A stretch of 64,000 nucleotides of DNA from Charina bottae. Lineage: Eukaryota > Chordata > Lepidosauria > Squamata > Charinaidae. Below are positions 53,290 to 63,594 of this stretch, piece after piece. The translations under genes and the position numbers were made by a program. The stretch lies in assembly GCA_023362775.1 (NCBI GenBank), contig JALMGJ010000011.1:17720001-17784000 (forward strand), in the 5' to 3' direction. How positions within the stretch are numbered: position 1 is the first letter of the stretch; every line of letters starts with the position of its first letter. Below the pieces are notes generated by a model. It was not told where the DNA came from, ran no database searches, and worked only from the letters and a program-made list of their open reading frames with translations.

Positions 53290-54085
53290 ATGTGTGTGCC
53301 TTCCTGTTCTCCAAACTTCTCCCAGGGAGAGGGGTAAGTTAAGAAACTGTGTTTTAATGACTATCTCCATAAAGCAGCATCCATGAGTCATTCTAGGTTC
53401 CTTAGCCAGGAATGATAAAGTTAGGCTGGCATTGAAGGCAAGACATTCTACAAGTGATTGTCTGTTTTCCTTATTAGTACAAGAGCAACAACAACTAAGA
53501 TTCATTAAATAAATGTCAGTTTGCTATCTTTTCATGAGAACCATATTCTGCTGGCTGAGACAGCCAGGTCACTTCTTCCAAATCATCAAGCCAGCATTCC
53601 CCCCGCCACCCACCCAATATTTCTTTGTAGTTGCTGCAGCCCCCTTCCAGGCTGGATCACCAATCAATACATATATTTTGCTTTTGAAAAGCTCTCCAAG
53701 GCACACCTCCAGAGAAAAATAAACTTCTAAGGGTTAATCAGTGCCTCTTCCTCTCCTTTCTCCCCCCCTCCCCTCATCCTCTTCTTTCTCCTCTTCCTTC
53801 TCCTTGGTCAAGGATGGTAGAAAAAGGCAGAGATGGACAGGTTAAGCAATAAGTGTTCGGGTCCTATGTCGGGTGCTCAGACCTTTGGCAAGGAAGACAA
53901 GGAGGGAGAATCAAAGAGATTAGCTTTGTGAGAAGGAATTGTCCACCGGAATTAGGAGAGGAAAAGAAGATCAGATGGAGGAGTCTGAGAACTGAGCAAA
54001 ACTGAATGAAAAGAAGGAGTGGACCAAGAGAACATCATAAAAGATCCCAGGTACAAAGATCAAAGACCCAGGTGCAAATATCAAA
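53290..54085. other. Intergenic stretch before the CR1 element
   Basis: No gene recognised. The last part may already be CR1 5' sequence. Confidence 0.4.
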
Positions 54086-54089
54086 GACA

Positions 54090-54705
54090 TGACAGAGTCC
54101 TACTCAACTAATCAAGCCCACTGATTACTATCCCTTTCTCCTCTTTCATGTTGGGATGAATGATACAACAAAAAAGAGCCTGAAAGAAATATCAAGGGAC
54201 TATGAGGAGCTAGGCAGGAAGGCAAAAGAGTTAGGAGCACAGGTGGGTGTTTTCACCTGTACTTCCAACGGATGGTCAACATCCAATGAGGGAATGGAGG
54301 ATTTCAGAGGTAAACTACTGGCTCAAGAGGGTGCCGTCAAGAAAACCTTGGATTTCTGGACCATGGTCTACACTGCCTACCTGATGGGCTTCTGGCAAAA
54401 GACGGGCTGCACCTCACAAGGACTGGGAAGAATGTGTTTGGAAGACATCTCGCTCGGGTCATCCGAAGGGCTTAATTAAACCTGGAGGGGGAAGGAGGCC
54501 AATTTCTAGGACCAAACCCAAAGCTCCAAGACAATGAATTTGACAATGAGGAAGGAAGTGTTGAGAAGGAAGGGGCACTCAAGTTTAAAACAGGAGACGC
54601 AGCAAGCAAACGCAAGGTCAGCCATAAAGGGCTCAGATGCCTGTACACTAATGCTTGAAGTATGGGGAACAAACAAGGAGAACTTGAAGTCCTAGTACAT
54701 GAGGG
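54090..54705 (+). mobile_element. CR1 LINE, 5' part (ORF1 esterase-like region and ORF2 start)
   Basis: Translation gives GMNDTTKKSLKEISRDYEEL and GRKAKELGAQVGVF, the SGNH-esterase-like ORF1 signature of CR1-group elements. At 54620-54705 'gctcagatgcctgtacacta' and 'tatggggaacaaacaaggag' correspond to the start of ORF2 (LYTNA.SMGNKQGEL). It continues after the nested insertions at 55232. Confidence 0.7.
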
Positions 54706-54725
54706 CAGGGTTAGGGTTAGGGTTA
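54706..54725 (+). repeat. Short telomere-like run
   Basis: agggttagggttagggttag, just over three TTAGGG units, lies exactly at the junction between CR1 and the next nested element. Confidence 0.8.
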
Positions 54726-54727
54726 GT

Positions 54728-55000
54728 GCAGAGCTTTCCAAACTGTGTGTCGCGACACAAAAGTGTGTCGCCACACACAGTCTGGTGTGTCGCCACACAA
54801 CCCGGAAGCGCTGATCATCATCAGCGCTTCCGGGTTTTCCCGCAGCGACACACCAATGGCGGCGCGCAGAAACCCGAAAGCGGCAGCAGCGCTTCCGGGT
54901 TTTTGCGCGCTGCCGCAACGGCGGCACTTCCGGGTTTTCCCACGGCGACACACCAACAGCGGTTGGTGTGTCGCTGCGGGAAAACTTTGGAAAGCCCTGG
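54728..55000. mobile_element. Second hAT-type non-autonomous element nested in CR1
   Basis: The termini are cagagctttccaaactg and the inverse of cagggctttccaaag. The interior repeats 'gtgtgtcgccacaca' and 'gcgcttccgggttttcccgc' units in both orientations. The family differs from the abundant palindromic MITE. Confidence 0.6.
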
Positions 55001-55002
55001 TC

Positions 55003-55231
55003 TTCTGGTTAAGGTGCTGGGCTAGAAACCAGGAGACTGTGAGTTCTAGTCCTGCCTTAGGCATGAAAGCTGGCTGGGTGACCTGGGGCCAGTCCCTCTC
55101 TCACCCCAACTCACCTCACAGGGTTGTTGTTGTGGGGAAAATAGGAGGAGGAAGGAGTATTAGGTATGTTCGCCGCCTTGAGTTCTTTATAAAAATAATA
55201 AAGGTAGGTTAAAAATTAAATAAATAAATAA
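55003..55231 (+). mobile_element. Sauria-type tRNA SINE nested in CR1
   Basis: Head 'ggttaaggtgctgggctaga', body 'tcacctcacagggttgttgt' and 'cgccgccttgagttctttat', tail (AAAT)n. It follows the hAT-type element directly. Confidence 0.8.
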
Positions 55232-55878
55232 ATGATATTGTTGGTATAACCGAAACTTGGTGGGATGGAACCCATGATTGGAATGTACTACTAGAAGGAT
55301 ATAATTTGTTGAAAAGAAACAGACCCCACAAAAGAGGAGGAGGAAATGCTGTGGATATAGTATACTTAAATTTCAATAAGGCATTTGATAAAGTAGACCA
55401 CAGCCTACTTGGTAAGATAGAACAATGTAGAATAGACAGTACCACTTCCAGATGGATTTGCAGTTGGCTGACCATCTGCACTCAGCATGTGGTCCTTAAT
55501 GGAACTACATCTACGTGGAGGGAAGTATGCAGTGGGGTACCTCAAGGTTCTGTCTTGGGCCCAGTGCTCTTCAGCGTCTTCATAAATACCCTAGAGGAGG
55601 GGATTGAAGGGGCGCTCATCAAATTTGTGGGTGACACAAAGCTGGGGGGAATTGCTAACTCTTCAGAAGATAGACTCAAGATTCAGAAGGATCTTGACAG
55701 ACTTGAGCATTGGGCCTTGTCCAATGAGATGAAGTTCAATGATAAGATATGTAAAGTCCTGCACTTGGGCAGGAAAAACCAGATGCACAAGTACAAGATA
55801 GGCAGTACCTGGCTCAACAGTAGTGCCTATGAGAGGGATCTAGGTGTCCTGGTGGACCTCCACCTGACTCATACTTGA
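55232..55878 (+). pseudogene. CR1 ORF2 fragment, endonuclease end and reverse transcriptase
   Basis: GITETWWDG (endonuclease) is followed by LNFNKAFDKVDHSLLGKIEQ, SGVPQGSVLGPVLF and LIKFVGDTKLGG. The catalytic F/Y-A-D-D box is changed to FVGD, so the enzyme would be dead. The region between the endonuclease and RT is deleted. The frame ends at a TGA after HLTHT. Confidence 0.85.
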
Positions 55879-56429
55879 GCCAGCAGTGTGCTGCAGCTGC
55901 CAAAAAAGCCAATGCAGTCCTGGGCTGCCTCAACAGAGGGATAGTATCAAGATCACGGGAAGTGATAGTACCGCTCTGTACCGCACTGGTGAGGCCACAA
56001 TTGGAATCCTGCATCCAATTCTGGTCACCACAATACAGAAAATATGCAGAGACCCTAGAAAGAGTGCAGAGAAGAGCAACAAAGATGATAAGGGGTCGGG
56101 AGGCTAAATCCTATGAAGAATGGCTAAAGGAACTAGGTCTGTTTACCTTAACGAAGAGAAGACCAAGGGGAGACATGATAACAGTCTTCCCGTACTTGAA
56201 GGGCTGCCACAGGGAAGAGGGTGTCAATTTATTCTCCATGGCACCTGAGGGTAGGACAAGAAGCCATGGGTGGAAGCTCATCAGAGGGAGATCCAACCTG
56301 GAAATAAGGACTTTCTTGACAGTGAAAACTATTAAGCAGTGGAACAGCTTGCCTCCCGTAGTTGCGGGTGCTCCTTCGCTGGAGGTTTTCAAGAAAAGAT
56401 TGGACAACCATTTGTCTGAGATGGTATGA
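55875..56429 (+). pseudogene. CR1 ORF2 fragment, C-terminal part in a shifted frame
   Basis: SQQCAAAAKKANAVLGC, LVRPQLESCIQFWSPQYRK and ERVQRRATKMIRGREAK are the CR1 RT C-terminal region, ending at FKKRLDNHLSEMV. It continues 55232-55878 after a frameshift. Confidence 0.85.
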
Positions 56430-56506
56430 GGATTCCTGCCTTGGGCTTGGGCAGGGGGTTGGACTAGAAGACCTCCAAGGTCCCTTCCAACCCTAGGATT
56501 CTATGA
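56430..56506 (+). repeat. CR1 3' UTR and end
   Basis: 'gttggactagaagacctcca' and 'aggtcccttccaaccctagg' then attctatga, the standard CR1 3' terminus. Confidence 0.85.
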
Positions 56507-56509
56507 AAA

Positions 56510-56980
56510 GTGGTGGCTGAAGGACCACAATGTGATTTCAAAAAATTAGCCATTTTTTTAGCACTACCTAGCTGACCTTGGATGATCTCAAACAGTGAGG
56601 TAGAATTGGGCTTGGCAAGCACATGGGTGGGGAACCCTTAGAAATAGCAGAGCTGTAGTAAGAAAAAAAGGCCACAGCAAGCCACTTTCATAATGTATCG
56701 GGAAACTACAGAGATGTGTCCATGAAGTCACCAGGTATTGAGTTGAGTTCTTTTTCTTTTTATTTCGCTTTCAACTTTTAATTCTAGGAAAATAGGCACA
56801 TCATACTAAACCACCATTTGCTTTACATCGTGGCTGGGTTTACAACATAAACCATGGTGTAAGGTCTGGGTTCAAGCAACAGACTAAGTCAAAAGTGAAC
56901 AAAAGCCACGAGGGCTTAGGAAGGCCATGGAAGTCCCGAACGCCCACAAGGAGTTTTCCGCAACCTAATGCCAATCACAC
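56510..56980. other. Intergenic stretch, nothing recognised
   Basis: No gene or clear repeat. Confidence 0.4.
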
Positions 56981-56985
56981 GAGCT

Positions 56986-57058
56986 GACTACAGCTCCCAT
57001 TATGCCCAACAGCATAGTCAATTATTAGTCTGGCCGGGTACGATGGGAGCTGTATGCC
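56986..57058. repeat. Inverted pair of the 'actcccatcat' repeat family
   Basis: 'gactacagctcccattatgc' and 'gtacgatgggagctgtatgc' are inverted copies about 30 bp apart. Confidence 0.55.
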
Positions 57059-57064
57059 AAGGTG

Positions 57065-58010
57065 CCGGGGGGTGGGGGAAACAGCTCACTGGGATTTGGG
57101 AGACCCTAGGGAGGGCACCTGTTTGGGGGAGGGCATCCCAGGTGTCCCAAAAGGTGAATCTGGATGGACATCCGCTCCCATCAACCATGCCAAGGTTCAA
57201 GTCAGGCCTCGGATGATATTCGTCAGCACTGAACATGTAAGGCATGTAGCCACCGATGCCTGGAGCACAACCCTGACGTCAAAGCTTGCTCCCTTGTGAG
57301 AGATCGTGGATCTCTTGTTTTCTTTGTCATACACGCCAATTACATGCATGTTCAGACTCCCCCTTCCCCTCGGGGCTCTCAGGGAGGCCTGGCTCCTGCT
57401 AAATGTGCTTCTTGGTTGCCAGCTCCAATGGTATTGCCAGATAAGGAAGGAGAGGAGATGTGGAGGGGAGAAGCCACATCTCAGGTGGGAAAGGAGGGGA
57501 GGGGTTGTGTGAATCCTTCCTCAGGCACAAGCGATCAAGGAATAGGCTTGCCTTGTCTTGCTGAATGGCTGGGAATTCCTCAGACCTTCGTATGGCCTTG
57601 ATAAGGTGGTGGTGCAGTCAAATTCCTAAGGCCAAAATCACAGAGCTAGAAATTCTGGAGCAAGCATTTAGCATCCATGGAGTCACTCCGGATGGTTACA
57701 AATCTTGTCTATTCCTAGTAGTACTGATGGGGCAATTCTGGCATCAAACAGAAAATGAGCGTATCATAGCCCGGGGTTCACATCTGGTGCACAGTGAGGC
57801 CTGGTTTAACACGAAGCCGTAAATCATGATCCACAACGCCCCACAGCTGGCTTCAATGTGGGTTCCAATGTGTCACCGGTGCCTTGTGGTAGGTAATGTA
57901 GTCATCTAGGTAATGACTAGATCCAGAGCCACAACACTGAAGCCTGTTTACCCATTGATACATAGTCTGAAAGGAGTAAAAAATGAAGAAGTTTCACAGT
58001 ATAATCTTTT
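57065..58010. other. Intergenic stretch, nothing recognised
   Basis: Frames of up to about 100 codons overlap on both strands without recognisable domains. Confidence 0.4.
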
Positions 58011-58025
58011 TTAACAGGGGCATCG

Positions 58026-58182
58026 GCAGGGGGTGTCCAAAAAGTCAAGGGCGTGGCCGTGACCGAGGGATCAAAACCCAGCCTCTTTTTAATGTGCATT
58101 GCATATGCCACACACCTCAACATGGGAGAGGCTTCTGTCACAAGGTTGTGGCCACCATCTTGACTTTTTTGACACTCCCCTT
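58026..58182. mobile_element. Foldback MITE family B, best copy
   Basis: Left arm 'cagggggtgtccaaaaagtc' and right arm 'gtggccaccatcttgacttt' then 'ttttgacactccc' pair over about 35 bp around a 90-bp centre. Other copies lie at 32551, 46912, 47821, 48383 and 51985. Confidence 0.65.
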
Positions 58183-58556
58183 CCACCCCCCACCCCCCAC
58201 AAAAGCTGCTCTTATCTCCATGTCCTCAACAGGATATCGGAGGCTGAGAAATAGCCGTTTAAGGAGATCGAGTTCAGAGACTTAATATTGGACGGGTCTC
58301 AGCCCCCAAATCTCTCCAGGAAAAAAAGTCCTAAAATCAGCAGTTTGGGAGAAGTGAGTGAGAAGGAAGAGAATGAGTGAATATTGGGTAAACGCCAACC
58401 AGGAACTGCCAGGAAGGTTTATTGGAAGGAACCTCTGGGTCAGCGATAGGGTATGAGCCAGCCTTTTGGCCAGGAACAACAAATTCTAGTTGGGTAGATC
58501 AGTGGTCATTCTATCTGTAAAATGGGAATAAGGGCGTGAATGATGATGGATAGATG

Positions 58557-58558
<2 letters not shown>

Positions 58559-58608
<50 letters not shown>
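58559..58608 (+). repeat. (GA)n microsatellite
   Basis: About 24 perfect GA units. Confidence 0.95.
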
Positions 58609-58613
<5 letters not shown>

Positions 58614-59152
58614 TGTCAGTTCGGTGGGAAAAGGGGTCTTACATTGGATTTTTGGGGTGTTCTAAGGATTGGAAGCAGCCCCCCTAAATTTCACCCCCAC
58701 CCTTTGAGCTAGCCAGGGGTAAGTAACTCTGTAGGGTCTTTGAGTTTATTTTTCTTTCCATCGGTTTCATTTCCAATTTTCATGATTCAGCTCATCACCC
58801 AACTATGCACGCAGAGTCTTTCCTCATTTTCGCCCAATAGAAAGGCCCCGGTTTAGCAATGGCTTTTATTTCCAGTTGCCATCACTTCCTGAACGGTGGT
58901 ACGGAGTTCACAGGGGGTTCATCTTCAAGCCTTCCCTTGCATGAGAGAACAAAAGAGATGTGCAGATGTTGCTGTAATAATTTCGACTATTGGCACATCG
59001 TAAACAGAGGGACAGTCCCATCCGCTTCGGTTGATGCAAACCAAACGTGCTCTTGGTCTGTCATGCAGCTGCTCTGTATTGTTAATGGAACCAGCGTGTG
59101 GATCTTCAGAAACTCAGAGATCCTCGCAGCACCTTTTCCCACTAATAAATCT

Positions 59153-59217
59153 TGGCTGGGGAATTCTGGGAGTTGAAGTCCACCCATCTTAAAATTGCCA
59201 AGGTTGAGAAACACTGT
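59153..59217. repeat. Right half of the palindromic hAT-type MITE
   Basis: 'ggctggggaattctgggagt' through 'aggttgagaaacactg'. The left arm is missing. Confidence 0.75.
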
Positions 59218-59224
59218 CCTACAA

Positions 59225-60515
59225 TGTCAAAGATCCTTGGTCTCCTTGGTAGATGATCTTCCAAACTTCCTTACTTAGAAAACCTGTCATGGGACCTTTA
59301 GATACCACCCATGTGCTCCCAATCAACTTCTTTACTGCCTCCCAGACTCTCCGCTCCCACTTTTTCACTTTTCTTTTGCCCTGAATAAAATTAAATGCCA
59401 CAAGAAGAAACAAAGTCAAGCGCAAAGCAAAACACCAGCTTTATTTATTTAAAGCAAATACACTCTTAGAAGATTTAAATGATGGTTACGTGCAAGACGG
59501 AGGCAGAGGGCCGGAGGGTGTGCCGGAGAAGCAACACACCCATTTGCCTCCCTGTGAATTGGACTTTTGGGAAAAGGCTTCACCTCCCATGCCAGCCATT
59601 TTGTAAATGCATAGATCACGTCCCCCAGTCACTAAAAATATACCCATCAGTGCAGGATGGTTACTTAGCCTCTGACCTTGACCAAGAGAAGTCAATTAGC
59701 TTATCAAAAGACAATAAAATGTGCTGTTTGTACACATCATTACGGTTTGTCCCAGGAACTTGAATTTGATTTGGGAGTGGTGAAATATTCAGACAGCTTG
59801 ACAAATGTAAGGGACATTAATCAGAACGGTTTGCAGTCAGGGTAAACGGTGCATGGCCACCATTTCTGTTTCATTAGATGTAAATAGTTTTGCAACCTTT
59901 ACATTCACTTTGTTCTCTCGTAATTTGGCAGAATTTGGATTTCTTGAAGGTGGTGCATTCAGTTTTAGGTACAGCTTGTACGTTTATTAATTCCTGTCTT
60001 TTGGTCAGTATGATTATTAATTTGTTCACATAATCAGAGCAGGAGGCAGTTTCAGGAGATCCAGTTATGCTGAGGGATGAGGAAGAACATGGAAGCCATG
60101 TTTTGCCAGATATGACCTTGTTTCTTTCATTCTAAAAAGCAGTACCAAAATGAAATGAAATAAGTATACTACATCTGATCAGAAAGAAGGAGATATTATG
60201 TAAGCATGTGCATAGCAAATTCCATGTCAAAAATCATGACTAGATTTGAATAGTATTTTGTAGAATAATAAACTCTGAATTCCACCCTACAGCCAACGTA
60301 GAGTGATGATTGGAGTGTGAAGGAGTAAATGAATCACAACTACCAGATCTGCAAAGAAATATTAAAACAAAAACAACTCCCCAATCTTTGTTGCCATCAT
60401 TATCTGGAATTTTGCAGATCTGCTGGCCTTAAAACAAATTATATTCTTAAATGTGGTTGCTTTTTAAAATGTCTTTATATTGTAGAAATGAGAAGGTGGA
60501 ACAGTATGTTGCTAT
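59225..60515. other. Intergenic stretch, nothing recognised
   Basis: AT-rich with short frames only. Confidence 0.4.
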
Positions 60516-60526
60516 ATGGTCTTGAC

Positions 60527-60589
60527 CAGTGTTTTTCACGGGGAGTTGAAGTCCACACAACTTAAAGTTGCCAACTTTGAAAAACACTG
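60527..60589. mobile_element. Deletion derivative of the palindromic hAT-type MITE
   Basis: Both CAGTG termini are kept but most of the left arm is gone (63 bp). The target duplication gtcttgac/gtctagac matches 7/8, so the deletion is internal. Confidence 0.8.
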
Positions 60590-60617
60590 GTCTAGACTGA
60601 ATAATTTAGATTTAGTA

Positions 60618-60838
60618 AAAAGGTAAAGGTTTTCCCCTTCACAGTTGTGTCCGACTCTAGGGGGTGGTGCTCATCTCCGTTTGTTAGCCAAAGAGCCAGC
60701 GTTGTCCAAAGACACTTCCACGGTCATGTGGCTGGCATGATGCACGCGGAACACTGTTACCTACCCACTGAAGTGGTACCTACTTATCTACTTGCATTTG
60801 CATGCTTTTGAATTGCTAGGTTGCCAATTTAGATTTAA
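60618..60838 (-). mobile_element. tRNA-SINE family 2, minus orientation, head missing
   Basis: 'aggtaaaggttttccccttc' and 'ggtgctcatctccgtttgtt' mark the 3' end. The sequence stops at 'gaattgctaggttgcc' before the tRNA-like head. Confidence 0.75.
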
Positions 60839-61044
60839 CCTACATTTAATCTAGATTTCATAACATCTTAAAGGCTTGAACTTATTTTCTTTTTTTTAAG
60901 TTTCAGTTCAGTTTTATATTATTATGCCATATACTGTATATATTCTTTTTTATTGTATCATCACTATTGTATTGTTTTATGAAAATCATTTTGTAAACAA
61001 CACTCATAAAATCATTTTAAAACAACAGAATCAATTATGTTATA

Positions 61045-61365
61045 AAGGTAAAGGTTCCCCCCACACATTTGTGCAGTCGTGTCCGACTCTAGGGGCCGGT
61101 GCTCATCTCCGTTTCTTAGCCGAAGTGCCAGCGTTGTCCGAAGACGTGTGGCCGCATGACGCGCACGGAATGCTGTTACATCCCCACCGAAGTGGTACCT
61201 ATTCATTTACTTGCTTTTGCGTGCTTTCGAATTGCTAGGTTGGCAAGAGCTGGGGCTAGTGCGGCAGCTCACTCCGCACGCAGGGCTAGGGATTCGAACC
61301 TCCAAACTTGCGATCTTCCGATCAACAAGCCTGGTGTCTTAACCGCTGAGCCACCACGCCCCCTT
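61045..61365 (-). mobile_element. tRNA-SINE family 2, complete copy
   Basis: Read on the minus strand it starts with ggtggctcagcggttaag (A box) and ggttcgaatccc (B box) and ends with 'aacctttacct'. It is a near full-length tRNA-derived SINE of about 320 bp. Confidence 0.85.
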
Positions 61366-61369
61366 ATAT

Positions 61370-62390
61370 AACAATTATATAACAATTCTGTAACAATGCT
61401 ATATTCTCTGTTACAAACATGCCAGCAATCGTAAAAAGCTCAAACTGAAACGCTCACATAGAGAAAACAAAAAGTGGAGAATGATAAATGTAGGGAAGTA
61501 TTAGCCAATTCAATTTCATAATTTAGTTTACCCGAAAATGGATTTTTGAATTTCTAGAAGTAAAGAGGATCTGACTTTTTCCAGGTACAGTATATTGAAG
61601 AACCAACTCTCCCTTGTAAGTTTGATAAATACTTCTATTTCTGGTTCCCTCTGTTGAAATTTCAGAAGAAAAAGATCAATGTTTCATCACTCCTATTTTG
61701 TCACTCCTTTGCGTAATATTAGGCTGCTATCTAACATTTTCATCCTTTTCCTTTAATTTTCTGCTTTCCCATTCTTGAACTTGGCCCGAAGTCAAACAAC
61801 AAAACATGGAGCTTCCTCTGTTGCAAATCTTTTTGCTGGTATTCAGGCCAGTGATGGGACACCACGCCTGGCTGACTAAACCATATGATCAATTCAAGAG
61901 TCTCCCTGACCAATTTCCTTTTTGGATAATTTCAATTATATCTCCCTGCTGCTCCCCCTCTTGTTTCCCAAGCCCATCTTTCCATTGAATACTTCAGGGA
62001 GCTTCAGGGCTTCTTCAGAGACCCATCTGGGATTTCCAGCAGATCCGGAGATGAACATAATGTGGATGCCCAGAAGGAACCACATTCTGCTTGATTTGGA
62101 ACAGCGTTTGACTTAAATGTCCTACTGGTGGAAATCGTAGCCTGACTTCTGGAGGAAGCCTGTATTACAGTAACAATTGCTGGTTGATTCATTGAGTGCC
62201 AAGTGCATATTGAACCCTCCTGTCTTCTCCGCACTCAACTTGTATCTATCAGGTACTGGCAGGTGCTGGAACCTCTGAAAACCTTGGGGTGCAGTCTCCC
62301 AACCCTCTCAAAGGCATCGACAAAATGTAATGTTTAACGTGGCAGAAAAAGGATGAGATTATGTACATGGGAAGTAATCATATTCCATTT
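61370..62390. other. Intergenic stretch, nothing recognised
   Basis: No gene, RNA gene or clear repeat. Confidence 0.4.
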
Positions 62391-62394
62391 AATG

Positions 62395-62531
62395 CAGTGT
62401 TTTTCAAACTTGGCCACTTTAAGACGTGTGGACTTCAACTCCCAAAATTCCCCAGCCAGCAGCTTACTGGCTGGGGAATTCTGGGAGTTGAAGTCCACAC
62501 ATCTTCAAGCTGCCAAGGTTGAGAAACACTG
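62395..62531. mobile_element. Palindromic hAT-type MITE, last copy
   Basis: Full foldback copy with termini cagtgtttttcaaac and gttgagaaacactg. The flanking octamers no longer match well. Confidence 0.8.
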
Positions 62532-62539
62532 CCTTAGAT

Positions 62540-63020
62540 TCAATTGGGGAAAAGTTATCCTTTTTGCAAAACATAATAGGCCAAGTTCTTCTTTCTGTTT
62601 ACCCCAGTATGTACAAAAGTTGTTGGAACCTTGATTTGTTCTTTAAATAATTTTAATATGTTTGCTTTTGAATAAAGTAAAAAAAACACGCAGTAAAGGT
62701 AGAATAGGATTGGCAAGGGGGACAGTGTATCTCATGTTTGCATATTTTTCTGCCAACTCAAGGATGGTAGAGTTTGGGTAAGTTTTATAGGTACCTTATA
62801 AGGAAATAGCCAGTTAATTCTTTATTTGCTTTCCAACAGAACAACCAACAGGCGTTTCATCACAGTTTGCTTTCGTTTTCAAACCAGCATCCAAGTATCT
62901 GATCAGGTAGCAGAAAATGTTGGGTAATAAATATTTAAAGGATTAAATATTTAAAGGATTTTGAGAAAAGCCTTATAGCACTGTTGATATTTACACACTT
63001 TTTTTTAGTGGGTACTTTAA
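62540..63020. other. Intergenic stretch, nothing recognised
   Basis: AT-rich, including a short direct repeat of 'ggattaaatatttaaa' near 62940. Confidence 0.4.
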
Positions 63021-63026
63021 GGAAAA

Positions 63027-63452
63027 TGTCAGAGCACGCAACGCTGGGGCGGCCAGTGCTTCTCCAAGACATCAGAGGTATATGTTCTATGCAGTAAATA
63101 GACACTCAAGCAGAGATTAGATAAAATAGTCTATTTACTCTATATACTTACGCAGTCCAAAATACAATCCAGTAACGTCCAACACAGATACAGATGAGAT
63201 GAAGTAACGAGAAGAATGAACACTAGAATTGTTCTACTTTTATACAAATATTGACCAATCACGTTATAGGCCAAACAAATTATCTGCCACACCCAACTAA
63301 ACTATAGCACCTGTAATATGAGTCACATCATACCTTCTGCAATGGCTGCTAATTGGATGACTTGCAGAATATATCAACTCTCACCTAGATAACTAGCCTC
63401 TCCTGTATAATTAATCTACTTGTAAATTCTGGGTATTTTATAAACCCCAACA
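63027..63452 (-). mobile_element. Copia-type retrotransposon 3' LTR
   Basis: On the minus strand the LTR runs from TGTTGGGGTTTATAAA to TGCTCTGACA (426 bp, TGT...ACA ends). A purine-rich tract, attggagggg, sits directly before it. An internal TATA box, gtataaaagtag, is at 63234-63245. The pol remnant next to it on the same strand supports the assignment. Confidence 0.75.
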
Positions 63453-63594
63453 CCCCTCCAATTTACAATAGATATTACATTTCAATTACACAATATAGAA
63501 GACATACACATATTGGATACACACATCCTATGTCTCTCTATACATAGAGGTTTGGTCATTACATCTGCAACGTTATTCTCAGATGGACAATATT

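Noticed and set aside
54699..55212. Frames of 108-155 codons across the nested elements
   Set aside because: They read through a hAT-type element and a SINE.
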